DNA of 64,000 nt from Rhodospirillales bacterium BBD 1991-14. Lineage in GTDB: Bacteria; Pseudomonadota; Alphaproteobacteria; Kiloniellales; Kiloniellaceae. Of this stretch, positions 1 through 7,076 are shown piece by piece; the stretch's first letter is position 1; each line of letters starts with the position of its first letter. Location of the stretch: positions 1-64,000 of the forward strand of contig LYSY01000011.1 of NCBI GenBank assembly GCA_001657395.1, in the 5' to 3' direction. The position numbers and the translations under genes were made by a program. The notes under the pieces are model-generated. The model ran no database searches, was not told the DNA's origin, and worked only from the letters and a program-made list of their open reading frames with translations.

Positions 1-91
1 GACCGGGCCACGAGACCGGGCCACGAGACCGGGCCACGAGACCGGGCCACGAGACCGGGCCACGAGACCGGGCCACGAGACCGGGCCACGA
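1..91. repeat. 13-bp tandem repeat array, 7 perfect copies
   Basis: Seven identical head-to-tail copies of the 13-mer GACCGGGCCACGA fill the first 91 bases and stop 21 bp before the start of the solute-binding protein gene. The window begins inside the array, so the true copy number is unknown. Because 13 is not a multiple of 3, the array is unlikely to be translated as a repeat peptide. It could be a variable-number tandem repeat in a promoter or leader; no function can be read from sequence. Confidence 0.97.
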
Positions 92-112
92 AAAGCTGAG
101 AGGGGGCAATCG

Positions 113-1000
113 ATGACCAAAGCGATCGGACGCAGCCTGCGGAGCCGCCCCTGGACGCAGCTGGCGATAGGGTGCACGGCAGCCCTGCTGGCCGTGCTTG
201 CCGCGGCAGCAGCACCTCAGGCCGCCACCTTGGACAGCATCCGCGAGACCGGCCAGTTGAAGATCGGCTTCCGCGACGATGCGGCCCCCTTCTCCTTCCA
301 GCGCGACGGGCAGCCGGCCGGCTACAGCGTGGCGCTCTGCCGGGCCGTCGGCGGGGCGCTGCAGGAGAACCTCAATCTCGACACGCTCGACATCGCGTTC
401 ATACCCGTCACCGTGGAGGATCGCTTCGACGCCTTGAAGGAGGGGCGCATCGACCTGCTTTGCGGCGCCACCACCGTCACCCTGGAGAGGCGTCAGGCGG
501 TGGACTTCAGCCTCCTCACCTTCATCACCGGCGCAAGCGTGCTGTACCGCCAGGGTGGCCCCTCAAGCTTCACGGCCCTGGAGGGCGAGAAGGTCGGCGT
601 GCGGTCGGGCACCACGACCGACGAGGGTCTTCGCCGCGCCCTCGCCGAAGCGGGGATCGGTGCGGAGGTGGTCTCCATCGCCAGCCACGAAGCAGGCCGG
701 GATGCCCTGGAGTCCGGGGAGATCGCGGCCTACTTCGCCGACCGGGCGATCCTCATCATGCTCGCGCGCGACGCGGCGGAACCGGCCAATCTCGTGCTCT
801 CGCAGCGGTTCTTCTCCTACGAGCCCTACGCCCTCGCCATGCGCCGGGAGGATAGCGCCTTTCGTCTGGAGGTCGACCGCGCGCTGGTGAAGACCTATCG
901 CACGCCGGCCATTGTACAGATCTACGAAGCAAACTTCGGCAAGGCGCGGATGAGCGACCTGCTGCGGGCCATGTATACCCTGCAGAGCCTTCCCGACTAG
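113..1000 (+). CDS. amino-acid ABC transporter substrate-binding protein (SBP family 3)
   Basis: Periplasmic solute-binding protein of 295 residues, probably the polar amino-acid receptor of an ABC importer. Residues 1-38 form a signal peptide: basic start, long Ala/Leu core and a likely cleavage near PQAA-TLD. The mature start TLDSIRETGQLKIGFRDDAA and the later block TVTLERRQAVDFSLL are typical of the family, whose members bind ligand between two lobes. A GAGAGGGGG ribosome site precedes the ATG. No permease or ATPase lies next to it, so it is an orphan receptor, may serve a distant transporter, or has its partners upstream of the window. The ligand cannot be predicted. The 13-bp tandem array ends immediately upstream. 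Confidence 0.88.
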   Translation: MTKAIGRSLRSRPWTQLAIGCTAALLAVLAAAAAPQAATLDSIRETGQLKIGFRDDAAPFSFQRDGQPAGYSVALCRAVGGALQENLNLDTLDIAFIPVTVEDRFDALKEGRIDLLCGATTVTLERRQAVDFSLLTFITGASVLYRQGGPSSFTALEGEKVGVRSGTTTDEGLRRALAEAGIGAEVVSIASHEAGRDALESGEIAAYFADRAILIMLARDAAEPANLVLSQRFFSYEPYALAMRREDSAFRLEVDRALVKTYRTPAIVQIYEANFGKARMSDLLRAMYTLQSLPD

Positions 1001-1304
1001 ACCGCAAAGGCATAGGCTAAGCATAAGCTGCAGTCTGCAACGCCGGCTTCCGCGGCATATCGGACATGGATGGTCCGAGAGGCACCGCGCCGCTCGAACA
1101 CAAAACGGCAATTGTGCAGCCTCCGCAACCGGCCGCTACAACGGTCGGTACAACGCTCATGGATCATAGAGACCGGTCGGCGTGGCACCATGCTCCGAAC
1201 CCCTGATCCCAGCACGACCCTTTCGGAAGCCACGCAGTCTCTTCGACGGACGCGCGACGATGTTCCTTCGAGTTCAGGCACGCAATCAAGGAGACCTGCC
1301 CTGC
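1001..1304. other. intergenic, no gene seen
   Basis: 304 bases between the solute-binding protein and the MpaB-like gene. I see no RNA gene or convincing terminator. An open frame runs through it from 1182 into the next gene, but that start lacks a ribosome site, whereas AAGGAG at 1288-1293 marks the start at 1305. It presumably carries the promoter of the downstream gene. Confidence 0.5.
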
Positions 1305-2216
1305 ATGACAAACACCCGTCCGAGGCTGCGGGCGGCCTCGTCTCGTTCGCCTGCAATCGCTGACAGAATTGCCGCGCTCGACCCTGAAAACGACTATGAG
1401 GAGATCGCCCGTCTTCTCTATGCCTACGAGTTCTCCTGGGACATCGAACGCGCGCTTGAGTTCGCCCTTTTCCGAACCTACGCCGTGCCCTCGATCTCCG
1501 GACTTCTGGCAAAGACCGGGGAATTCGAAACCCGGCCGCGCAAACGCTATGACGATACCGAACTCATTCTGGCCGAGACCATCGAGCACGGCCTGGACAG
1601 CCCACGAGGGCGCAGATCGATCGCCAGGATGAATGCCATGCACGGGCGGTTCCGGATCGACAACGCCGACATGCTTTACGTCCTGTCGACCTTTATCTGC
1701 GAGCCGATCCGTTGGCTCGACCGCTTCGGCCGCCGCCGCATGACCGAGAACGAACAGAGGGCGTGGTTCCTCTATTATCGCGGCCTGGGCGAGCGTATGA
1801 AGATCCGGGACATACCAGACCAGCTCGCCGAACTGATGCACTGGAACCAGGAGTACGAGGCGGTCAACTTTCAGTTCTCGGAGTCGAATCGTCGGATCGC
1901 GGAGATCACCCGCGATCTGCTCCTCGGCTTCTATCTGCCGCGCTGGCTGATCTGGGCCGGCCGGCCGGCTGTCCGCGCGTTCCTCGACCGGCCCTTGCTG
2001 GAAAGTATGGGCTTTAGGCCTGCTCCCGCCTGGCTGAGGCGATTGGCGCTGGCGGCCTTGCGGACCCGCGCCAGCGTCCTGAGGCAGCTTCCCCTCCGCC
2101 GCAGTCCCCGTCTTCTGACTCAGGTCCCGCGTCCGACATACCCGGAAGGTTACCGGATCGAGGAACTCGGCACCTTCCGCTCGGCAGAGGCCCCATCGAA
2201 AGAGCCTGCGGGCTGA
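1305..2216 (+). CDS. oxygenase MpaB family protein (DUF2236)
   Basis: Protein of 303 residues resembling the MpaB/MpaB'/rubber oxygenase (Lcp) catalytic domain, a helical, probably haem- or metal-dependent oxygenase family. Diagnostic stretches are RMNAMHGRFRIDNADMLYVL, then FICEPIRWLDRFGRRRMT, then GLGERMKIRDIP; the first contains the conserved His/Arg patch. There is no signal peptide. I chose the ATG at 1305 because AAGGAG sits 11 bases upstream; the frame is open a further 41 codons. Substrates of bacterial members are mostly unknown; Lcp cleaves polyisoprene and fungal MpaB cleaves a prenyl chain. It stands alone, so context gives no substrate. Confidence 0.8.
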   Translation: MTNTRPRLRAASSRSPAIADRIAALDPENDYEEIARLLYAYEFSWDIERALEFALFRTYAVPSISGLLAKTGEFETRPRKRYDDTELILAETIEHGLDSPRGRRSIARMNAMHGRFRIDNADMLYVLSTFICEPIRWLDRFGRRRMTENEQRAWFLYYRGLGERMKIRDIPDQLAELMHWNQEYEAVNFQFSESNRRIAEITRDLLLGFYLPRWLIWAGRPAVRAFLDRPLLESMGFRPAPAWLRRLALAALRTRASVLRQLPLRRSPRLLTQVPRPTYPEGYRIEELGTFRSAEAPSKEPAG

Positions 2217-2261
2217 TGCCGTTGGGAAGGCGGTGGGCGGGGCCGCTCTCCCTTCGGCGGA

Positions 2262-2951
2262 CTAGAAGCTCTCCACCCAGGGCCGCAGTTCGACGCTGCT
2301 CGACCATGCGCTGGGGTGCTGGAGATGGGTCTGGTAGTAGGTCTCGGCGATGGCCTCGGGGTCCAGGCGGGCATTGCCGGCGTCGCTGCCGATGGCGCCG
2401 TCGATCACGAAGTGGGCGACGTGAATGCCTTCCGGCTGCAGGGCCCGGGCCATCGACTCCGCAAGGGCGCGCAGGCCGTACTTGGCAACCGCAAAGCCGG
2501 CCGAAAGCGGGAAGGCCTTCATGCTGGCGGTCGCGCCGGTGAAAAGAATGGTGCCGGCCTTGCGCGGCTGCATGCGCCGCGCCGCCTCGCGGCCGACCAG
2601 GAAGCCGCCGAAACAGCCGCGCATCCAGGCGTCGATGAACTCCTGCGCTTCGATATCGGTGATCGGCTTGCGCACCCGGCCCGAAGCGTTGAAGACCGCA
2701 ACGCCGGCAGGCCCCAGGTCGCGTTCGGCGGCCTCGAAGAGCGCGACGACATCATCCTCAGCCGTAGCGTCGGCACGGTAGGCCTTGGCTGTGCCGCCGG
2801 CCTGCTCGATCTCCGCGACCAGCGGGGCCAGACGTTCAGGGTTGCGCGACGCCATCGCCACCGCATGGCCGCCCGCCGCAAAGCGCTTCGCCACGGTACC
2901 GCCGAGCCCCGGCCCGACCCCGACAACCACGCAAGACCCCTGCTCCGCCAT
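2262..2951 (-). CDS. SDR family oxidoreductase with Phe in place of the catalytic Tyr
   Basis: Short-chain dehydrogenase/reductase fold protein of 229 residues. The N-terminal nucleotide-binding motif reads GVGPGLGG and is followed by ASRNPERL, as expected for an NADP-type Rossmann fold. The NAG-like motif is FNASGRV. Where the family active site has YxxxK, this protein reads FAVAK, so the catalytic tyrosine is replaced by phenylalanine while the lysine is kept. This suggests a divergent subfamily or a non-redox role, and the usual ketoreductase reaction should not be assumed. It lies downstream of bluB on the same strand, but the two are separated by a palindrome, so cotranscription is uncertain. 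Confidence 0.85.
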   Translation of the reverse strand: MAEQGSCVVVGVGPGLGGTVAKRFAAGGHAVAMASRNPERLAPLVAEIEQAGGTAKAYRADATAEDDVVALFEAAERDLGPAGVAVFNASGRVRKPITDIEAQEFIDAWMRGCFGGFLVGREAARRMQPRKAGTILFTGATASMKAFPLSAGFAVAKYGLRALAESMARALQPEGIHVAHFVIDGAIGSDAGNARLDPEAIAETYYQTHLQHPSAWSSSVELRPWVESF

Positions 2952-3018
2952 CTTCCACTCTCCCAGTTATCCAATCTTCGAACCTGCCGCCAGACTAACG
3001 CAGATGCCGGCAGACACC

Positions 3019-3044
3019 AGAGCGGACTAAAGCGGATCCGCTCT
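3019..3044. repeat. short extragenic palindrome of the AGAGCGGA type
   Basis: AGAGCGGA at 3019-3026 pairs with TCCGCTCT at 3037-3044 around a 10-base loop. The right arm overlaps the stop codon of bluB. The arm sequence is the same as the outer arm of the much longer palindrome at 30094-30158, so this looks like a short member of one repeat family. It may act as a 3' hairpin for the bluB transcript, though no U-tract follows. Confidence 0.7.
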
Positions 3045-3753
3045 AGCGCGTGAGCAGACGCGTCTGACCCGGCGTGCGGTCCTGCCAGCCTTCGCGTTCC
3101 AGCTCGGGGTCCAGGTGCTCTTCCTCCGGGTAGCCGAGGCAGAGGTAGGCGACGAGGCACCAGCGTTCCGGCACCGAGAGGGCCGAAGCGACAGCCCGCG
3201 GCTCCAGGATCGACACCCATCCCAGCCCGATGCCGGCGGCCCGCGCCGCCAGCCACAGCGTATGCACCGCGCAGACCGCGGAGTACTGCAGGGTTTCAGG
3301 CATGGTGCGGCGGCCGAGCCCCTGGCCGGCCTCCGGTGCCAGCTCGGCGAAGACCGCGAGCTGCTCCGGCGCCTCCCTCAGGCCGGCAAGCTTCAGCCGC
3401 GCATAGAGGGCGGCCCGGCTGCCCGAGTAGTCCGCCAAGGCGGCGGCATTGGCAGCCTCGAAATTGGCGATGATCTTGTCCCGCAGACCCGGGCTCGTCA
3501 CCCGCACGAAGCGCCATGGCTGGCTCAGGCCGACACTCGGCGCCAGCTCCGCCAGCGCCAGGAGGCGCTCCAGCAAACCCTCGGGCAGGGCTTCCGGGCG
3601 GAACCGCCGGACGTCCCGGCGCCAGCGCAGCAGCGCTTCGAACTGCGCCTGGAATGCCGCATCGAAAACCGGTGCCGAGGATTGGGACGCCGAAGGCTGG
3701 GGCGCCGAAGACTGGGGCGCCGAAGACTGGGACGATAAGGACTCCGTGGTCAT
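3043..3753 (-). CDS. bluB: 5,6-dimethylbenzimidazole synthase
   Basis: BluB-type flavin-destructase of 236 residues, a nitroreductase-fold enzyme that breaks FMNH2 with O2 to make 5,6-dimethylbenzimidazole, the lower ligand of cobalamin. Family signatures are WRRDVRRFRPEALPE near residue 45, APSVGLSQPWRFVRV near 70, YARLKLAGLREAPEQLAVF near 120, and TLQYSAVCAVHTLWLAARAA followed by GLGWVSILEP. The start MTTESL is chosen over a frame that stays open much further upstream. The N-terminal 30 residues are a low-complexity Ser/Ala/Pro/Gln tract built on a 15-bp DNA repeat and are not part of the fold. No other cobalamin gene or cobalamin riboswitch is visible beside it. Confidence 0.9.
   Translation of the reverse strand: MTTESLSSQSSAPQSSAPQPSASQSSAPVFDAAFQAQFEALLRWRRDVRRFRPEALPEGLLERLLALAELAPSVGLSQPWRFVRVTSPGLRDKIIANFEAANAAALADYSGSRAALYARLKLAGLREAPEQLAVFAELAPEAGQGLGRRTMPETLQYSAVCAVHTLWLAARAAGIGLGWVSILEPRAVASALSVPERWCLVAYLCLGYPEEEHLDPELEREGWQDRTPGQTRLLTR
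3671..3745. repeat. 15-bp imperfect tandem repeat in the 5' end of bluB
   Basis: Five consecutive 15-base units, consensus GGCGCCGAAGACTGG on the plus strand; units 3 and 4 are identical and unit 5 is degenerate. Being a multiple of three, the array keeps frame and encodes repeats of the type SSAPQ in BluB. It looks like recent slippage that lengthened a disordered N-terminal tail. Confidence 0.85.
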
Positions 3754-3987
3754 GCGCGCCACTATCCATCCCCGCCGCCGTCCCCGGCAAGCCCAACCGT
3801 CGATCACCTCGCCGAAACCCTCATTCAACGGCGGGACAAGCAGTTGTGAAGAGACGCCGTCACTCTTTTGGCGTAGGCTTAGGAAAACAAACGGGTCTCG
3901 GCTCCCTCGCGGCCGGCGACCGAAGCCAGGCGTCAGGCCGGGATTGGGCCGTACACACCCACACCGTAACTCTGCGAGGGACGACCC

Positions 3988-4851
3988 ATGGAGACTATCC
4001 GTAACCCCATTGAATGGGGCATGGACGCGCTGAAGGAAGCGGCCCAGACGGTGGAAGGCGTCGCCGGTTCGGCGCAAGACAGCGAAACGGCCGCCGGCAC
4101 GCGTCCGGCCATCCGAAAGATCACAAGCGACGACCTGCGCGATGCGGTCGCCCTCGGCTTCGCCGATTTCACCGCCTTCCGCAGCGACGTGATCTTTCTC
4201 TGCATCATCTACCCCCTGATCAGCCTGGTGCTCATCTACTCCGTCTTGAATTACGATCTGCTGGCGCTGCTCTTCCCGCTGGCCTCCGGCTTCGCCCTGG
4301 TCGGACCGGTGGCCGCCATCGGGCTCTACGAGATGAGCCGCCGGCGCGAGCGCGGCCTTTCGGCGAGCTGGGTCGATGCCTTTGCCATGGTGCGCTCGCC
4401 GTCGTTTGGCGCCATCGCAATTCTGGGCTTCATCCTGCTGACCCTCTTCCTGCTGTGGCTGGGGGCGGCCCAGTTGATCTACATGCTCACCCTCGGTCCG
4501 GAGCCGCCGCTCTCTGCCGCCGCCTTCCTCTCCGACGTGCTGACGACGGGTGCGGGCTGGACCATGATCGTCGTCGGTATGGGCGTCGGCTTCCTCTTTG
4601 CGCTCGTCGTGCTGATGATCAGCGTGGTCTCCTTCCCGCTGCTGCTGGACCGGCCGCTCGGCATCGGCGCCGCGATCAGCGCGTCGCTGCGCGCCGTACT
4701 GGTGAACCCCGGCGCCATGGCGCTCTGGGGGCTCTTCGTCGCTGCCGCCCTGGTGCTGGGATCGATCCCGCTGTTCCTGGGACTCGTTGTGGTGCTGCCG
4801 GTGCTCGGCCACGCCACCTGGCACCTCTACAGAAAGGTGGTGCGGGTATAA
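3988..4851 (+). CDS. DUF2189 domain integral membrane protein
   Basis: Predicted inner-membrane protein of 287 residues, function unknown. A soluble 65-residue N-terminus (METIRNPIEWGMDALKEA) leads to RKITSDDLRDAVALGFADF, the usual entry to the DUF2189 domain. Six or so hydrophobic segments follow, including CIIYPLISLVLIYSVL, LASGFALVGPVAAIGLYEM and WTMIVVGMGVGFLFALVVL. The motif GLYEMSRRRERG between segments is a family hallmark. GAGGGA precedes the ATG. The neighbours (bluB divergent, a DEAD helicase downstream) do not suggest a pathway. Confidence 0.85.
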   Translation: METIRNPIEWGMDALKEAAQTVEGVAGSAQDSETAAGTRPAIRKITSDDLRDAVALGFADFTAFRSDVIFLCIIYPLISLVLIYSVLNYDLLALLFPLASGFALVGPVAAIGLYEMSRRRERGLSASWVDAFAMVRSPSFGAIAILGFILLTLFLLWLGAAQLIYMLTLGPEPPLSAAAFLSDVLTTGAGWTMIVVGMGVGFLFALVVLMISVVSFPLLLDRPLGIGAAISASLRAVLVNPGAMALWGLFVAAALVLGSIPLFLGLVVVLPVLGHATWHLYRKVVRV

Positions 4852-5274
4852 CGGGTCAGCAGCCGTTCAGGGAGACGGACCGGCAGCGACGCCCCGGTTT
4901 CGATTGGGACCTCTTCGCCTCCTGGGACTGGCGCTTCAGGGCAGACCCCCGACAAGGCGCCCGCCGGGCGGCGCAATGACGCTGTCCGATAGGCGCCCGG
5001 GACGCCCAAAGCCTGCTTTTCCGCCGTTCCTCGCCCATTTGTGTGCAATGCAACATAACTTTCCTTGACTTCGGCCCCGGAAAGGCGCATCTAGCGGCCA
5101 ACGACATCTCGCGATCGCGCGAAAGGCCCTCCTGGCGGGGCGCCTCTCATCCCGAGATCCATCTTCCAGAAAAACTTTCCGTTTGCTCCAGGTGCGCGTG
5201 GACCACGGTAACGCGCTCACCGGCGTTTCGCCGGCCCGCAGGGGCCGCGATGCCCGGCGCAAAAGGACTCTGTT
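4852..5274. other. intergenic leader of the DEAD-box helicase, no gene seen
   Basis: 423 bases with no convincing coding frame. Near its end, AAAAGGACT lies just upstream of the TTG start of the helicase. The segment CAACATAACTTTCCTTGACTTCGG at about 5048-5072 includes a TTGACT hexamer that could be a -35 element, but no good -10 follows. A long 5' leader would suit an RNA helicase gene, many of which are autoregulated or cold-regulated; that is inference. Confidence 0.4.
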
Positions 5275-6762
5275 TTGAATACCTCTACGCAGACCAACGA
5301 TATCCCCGAGAACACGCCCGCTGCCTCAGAAGGCAAGGGTGTAACCTTCACTGCTCTCGGCCTGGCCGAGCCGCTGCTGCGCGCCCTTGACGCCGCGCAA
5401 TACGTCACGCCGACACCCATTCAGGCACAGGCGATCCCGGTCTTGCTGAAGGGCCGCGACATGCTGGGCATCGCCCAGACCGGCACCGGCAAAACCGCCG
5501 CCTTCTCCCTGCCGCTGCTGCAGCGCCTGGCCGAGAACCGGGAACACGTCGGCCCCAAGGCGACCCGTGCCCTGATTCTGGCGCCGACCCGCGAACTTGC
5601 CGTGCAGATCGGCGACGCGCTCAAGGTCTACGGACGCCAGCTGAAGCTGCGCCACACCGTGATCCTGGGCGGCGTCTCCCAGCACGGCCAGGTGCGCGCG
5701 CTGTCGCGCGGGCTGGATATCGTCGTGGCGACGCCGGGCCGCCTGATGGACCTCCTGGAGCAGCGCCACCTGCGTCTCGACAAGGTCTCCCACCTCGTAC
5801 TCGACGAAGCCGACCGCATGCTGGACATGGGCTTCATCCGCGATGTCAGAAAGATTGTCGCCGCCCTGCCGGCGCGCCGCCAGTCGCTCTTGTTCTCGGC
5901 GACCATGCCGCCGGAGGTCGCCAAGCTGGCAGCGGATATGCTGCACAATCCGCAGCGCATCGAGGTAACGCCGCAGAAGGTCACGGTGGAGCGCATCGCC
6001 CAGTCAGTGCACCATGTCGCCACGGCGCAGAAGCGCGCCCTGCTGGTTTCCCTGATGCAGGACCCGGCACTGAAGCGCGTCATCGTCTTCACCCGCACCA
6101 AGCATCGCGCCAACCGCGTCGCGGAACAGTTGCAGAAGGCCGGTGTCACTGCTGACGCGATTCACGGCAACAAGTCGCAGAACGCCCGCCAGCGCGCCCT
6201 CGACGCCTTCCGCAAGGGGCGCGTGCGGGTGCTGGTCGCCACCGACATCGCCGCGCGCGGCATCGACGTTTCGGACGTTACCCATGTCATCAATTACGAA
6301 CTGCCCAACGAGCCGGAAAGCTACGTTCACCGCATCGGGCGCACCGCGCGCGCCGGCGCGGACGGCACCGCGATCTCCCTCTGCGACGGCAGCGAGCGGG
6401 CCCTTCTGCGCGACATCGAACGCCTGACCCGGCAGCGCCTGACGGTGATCGGCGATGAACCCGCCAACGACAATCCCGAGCGCAGCCGACCCGTGCGAGG
6501 CCGCGGACGCGGCAACGCAGAGGCAAAAACACAACGCCCGCCGCGCAAGCGCAGCCGCCGCTCCACGCAGGGGCGCGGGAAAGCCGCCAAGACGGAAGCG
6601 GCGAAAAGCGGGGAAAGCAAGTCTCCGGCGCCGAAGGCAAAGCGTTTGAAGAAGAAGCGGGCAAAGACGCAGGGGGGCGATACCTCCGGCCACGGGCCCT
6701 TCAAAGGCCGCCGCTCGGCACCGAAGAACACGAACAGGCCGCGCCGTCCGCGGGCGGCCTGA
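5275..6762 (+). CDS. DEAD-box ATP-dependent RNA helicase, RhlE-like
   Basis: Two-domain RecA-fold RNA helicase of 495 residues with all standard motifs: Q-motif TPTPIQ near 45-50, Walker A AQTGTGKT at 67-74, [21 protein letters not shown] at 177-180, SAT at 208-210, [20 protein letters not shown] and [10 protein letters not shown]. Residues beyond about 400 form a Lys/Arg-rich tail, typical of helicases that anchor to RNA or ribosomes. The start is TTG, supported by AAAAGGACT about 8 bases upstream; no suitable ATG exists nearby. The likely role is rRNA remodelling, ribosome assembly or mRNA turnover. It is monocistronic. Confidence 0.93.
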   Translation: MNTSTQTNDIPENTPAASEGKGVTFTALGLAEPLLRALDAAQYVTPTPIQAQAIPVLLKGRDMLGIAQTGTGKTAAFSLPLLQRLAENREHVGPKATRALILAPTRELAVQIGDALKVYGRQLKLRHTVILGGVSQHGQVRALSRGLDIVVATPGRLMDLLEQRHLRLDKVSHLVLDEADRMLDMGFIRDVRKIVAALPARRQSLLFSATMPPEVAKLAADMLHNPQRIEVTPQKVTVERIAQSVHHVATAQKRALLVSLMQDPALKRVIVFTRTKHRANRVAEQLQKAGVTADAIHGNKSQNARQRALDAFRKGRVRVLVATDIAARGIDVSDVTHVINYELPNEPESYVHRIGRTARAGADGTAISLCDGSERALLRDIERLTRQRLTVIGDEPANDNPERSRPVRGRGRGNAEAKTQRPPRKRSRRSTQGRGKAAKTEAAKSGESKSPAPKAKRLKKKRAKTQGGDTSGHGPFKGRRSAPKNTNRPRRPRAA

Positions 6763-6773
6763 GCGAAGGGAAT

Positions 6774-6821
6774 CCGAGCAAGGTCCGGGCCGAGCAAGGT
6801 CCGGGCCGAGCGAGATCCGGG
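6774..6821. repeat. 16-bp direct repeat, three copies
   Basis: Two exact copies of CCGAGCAAGGTCCGGG (6774-6789, 6790-6805) and a third differing at three positions (6806-6821) lie just after the helicase stop. No hairpin or U-tract is associated. The rest of this 314-base gap up to 7076 shows no gene or RNA. Confidence 0.85.
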
Positions 6822-7076
6822 CGCCGCCCGTCGGCTGGCCGCAGACGGACGGCCGCCCCGGTTCCCCCTTCTCAGCCCCTGCTCCGCGCCGGAGCGGACC
6901 TTAACCATACGGCTGCAGCGGTTCCGCCGCCTTTGGTTGCGGTGATCGACGGCATTGGCTACGGCTGCAATCACCGATAGAATGTCGGACGGATCGCGGG
7001 GGTCAACCGCGGCGGCCCGGGACAGCCCGGGTCAGGGTTGGTGCGTAGAACTTTGCGTGCAGGGAAAACTCGGGAC

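Noticed and set aside
1-91. CRISPR array
   Set aside because: Units are 13 bp and directly adjacent with no spacers, and no cas genes are present.
3754-3987. Cobalamin riboswitch ahead of bluB
   Set aside because: I looked for the B12 box and the paired core on the minus strand and did not find them.
3043-4824. Open frame of 593 codons on the minus strand ending in bluB
   Set aside because: Only the part from 3753 encodes the BluB domain. The upstream part lies antisense to the DUF2189 gene and is rich in Arg, Gln and Glu, as expected of an antisense frame.
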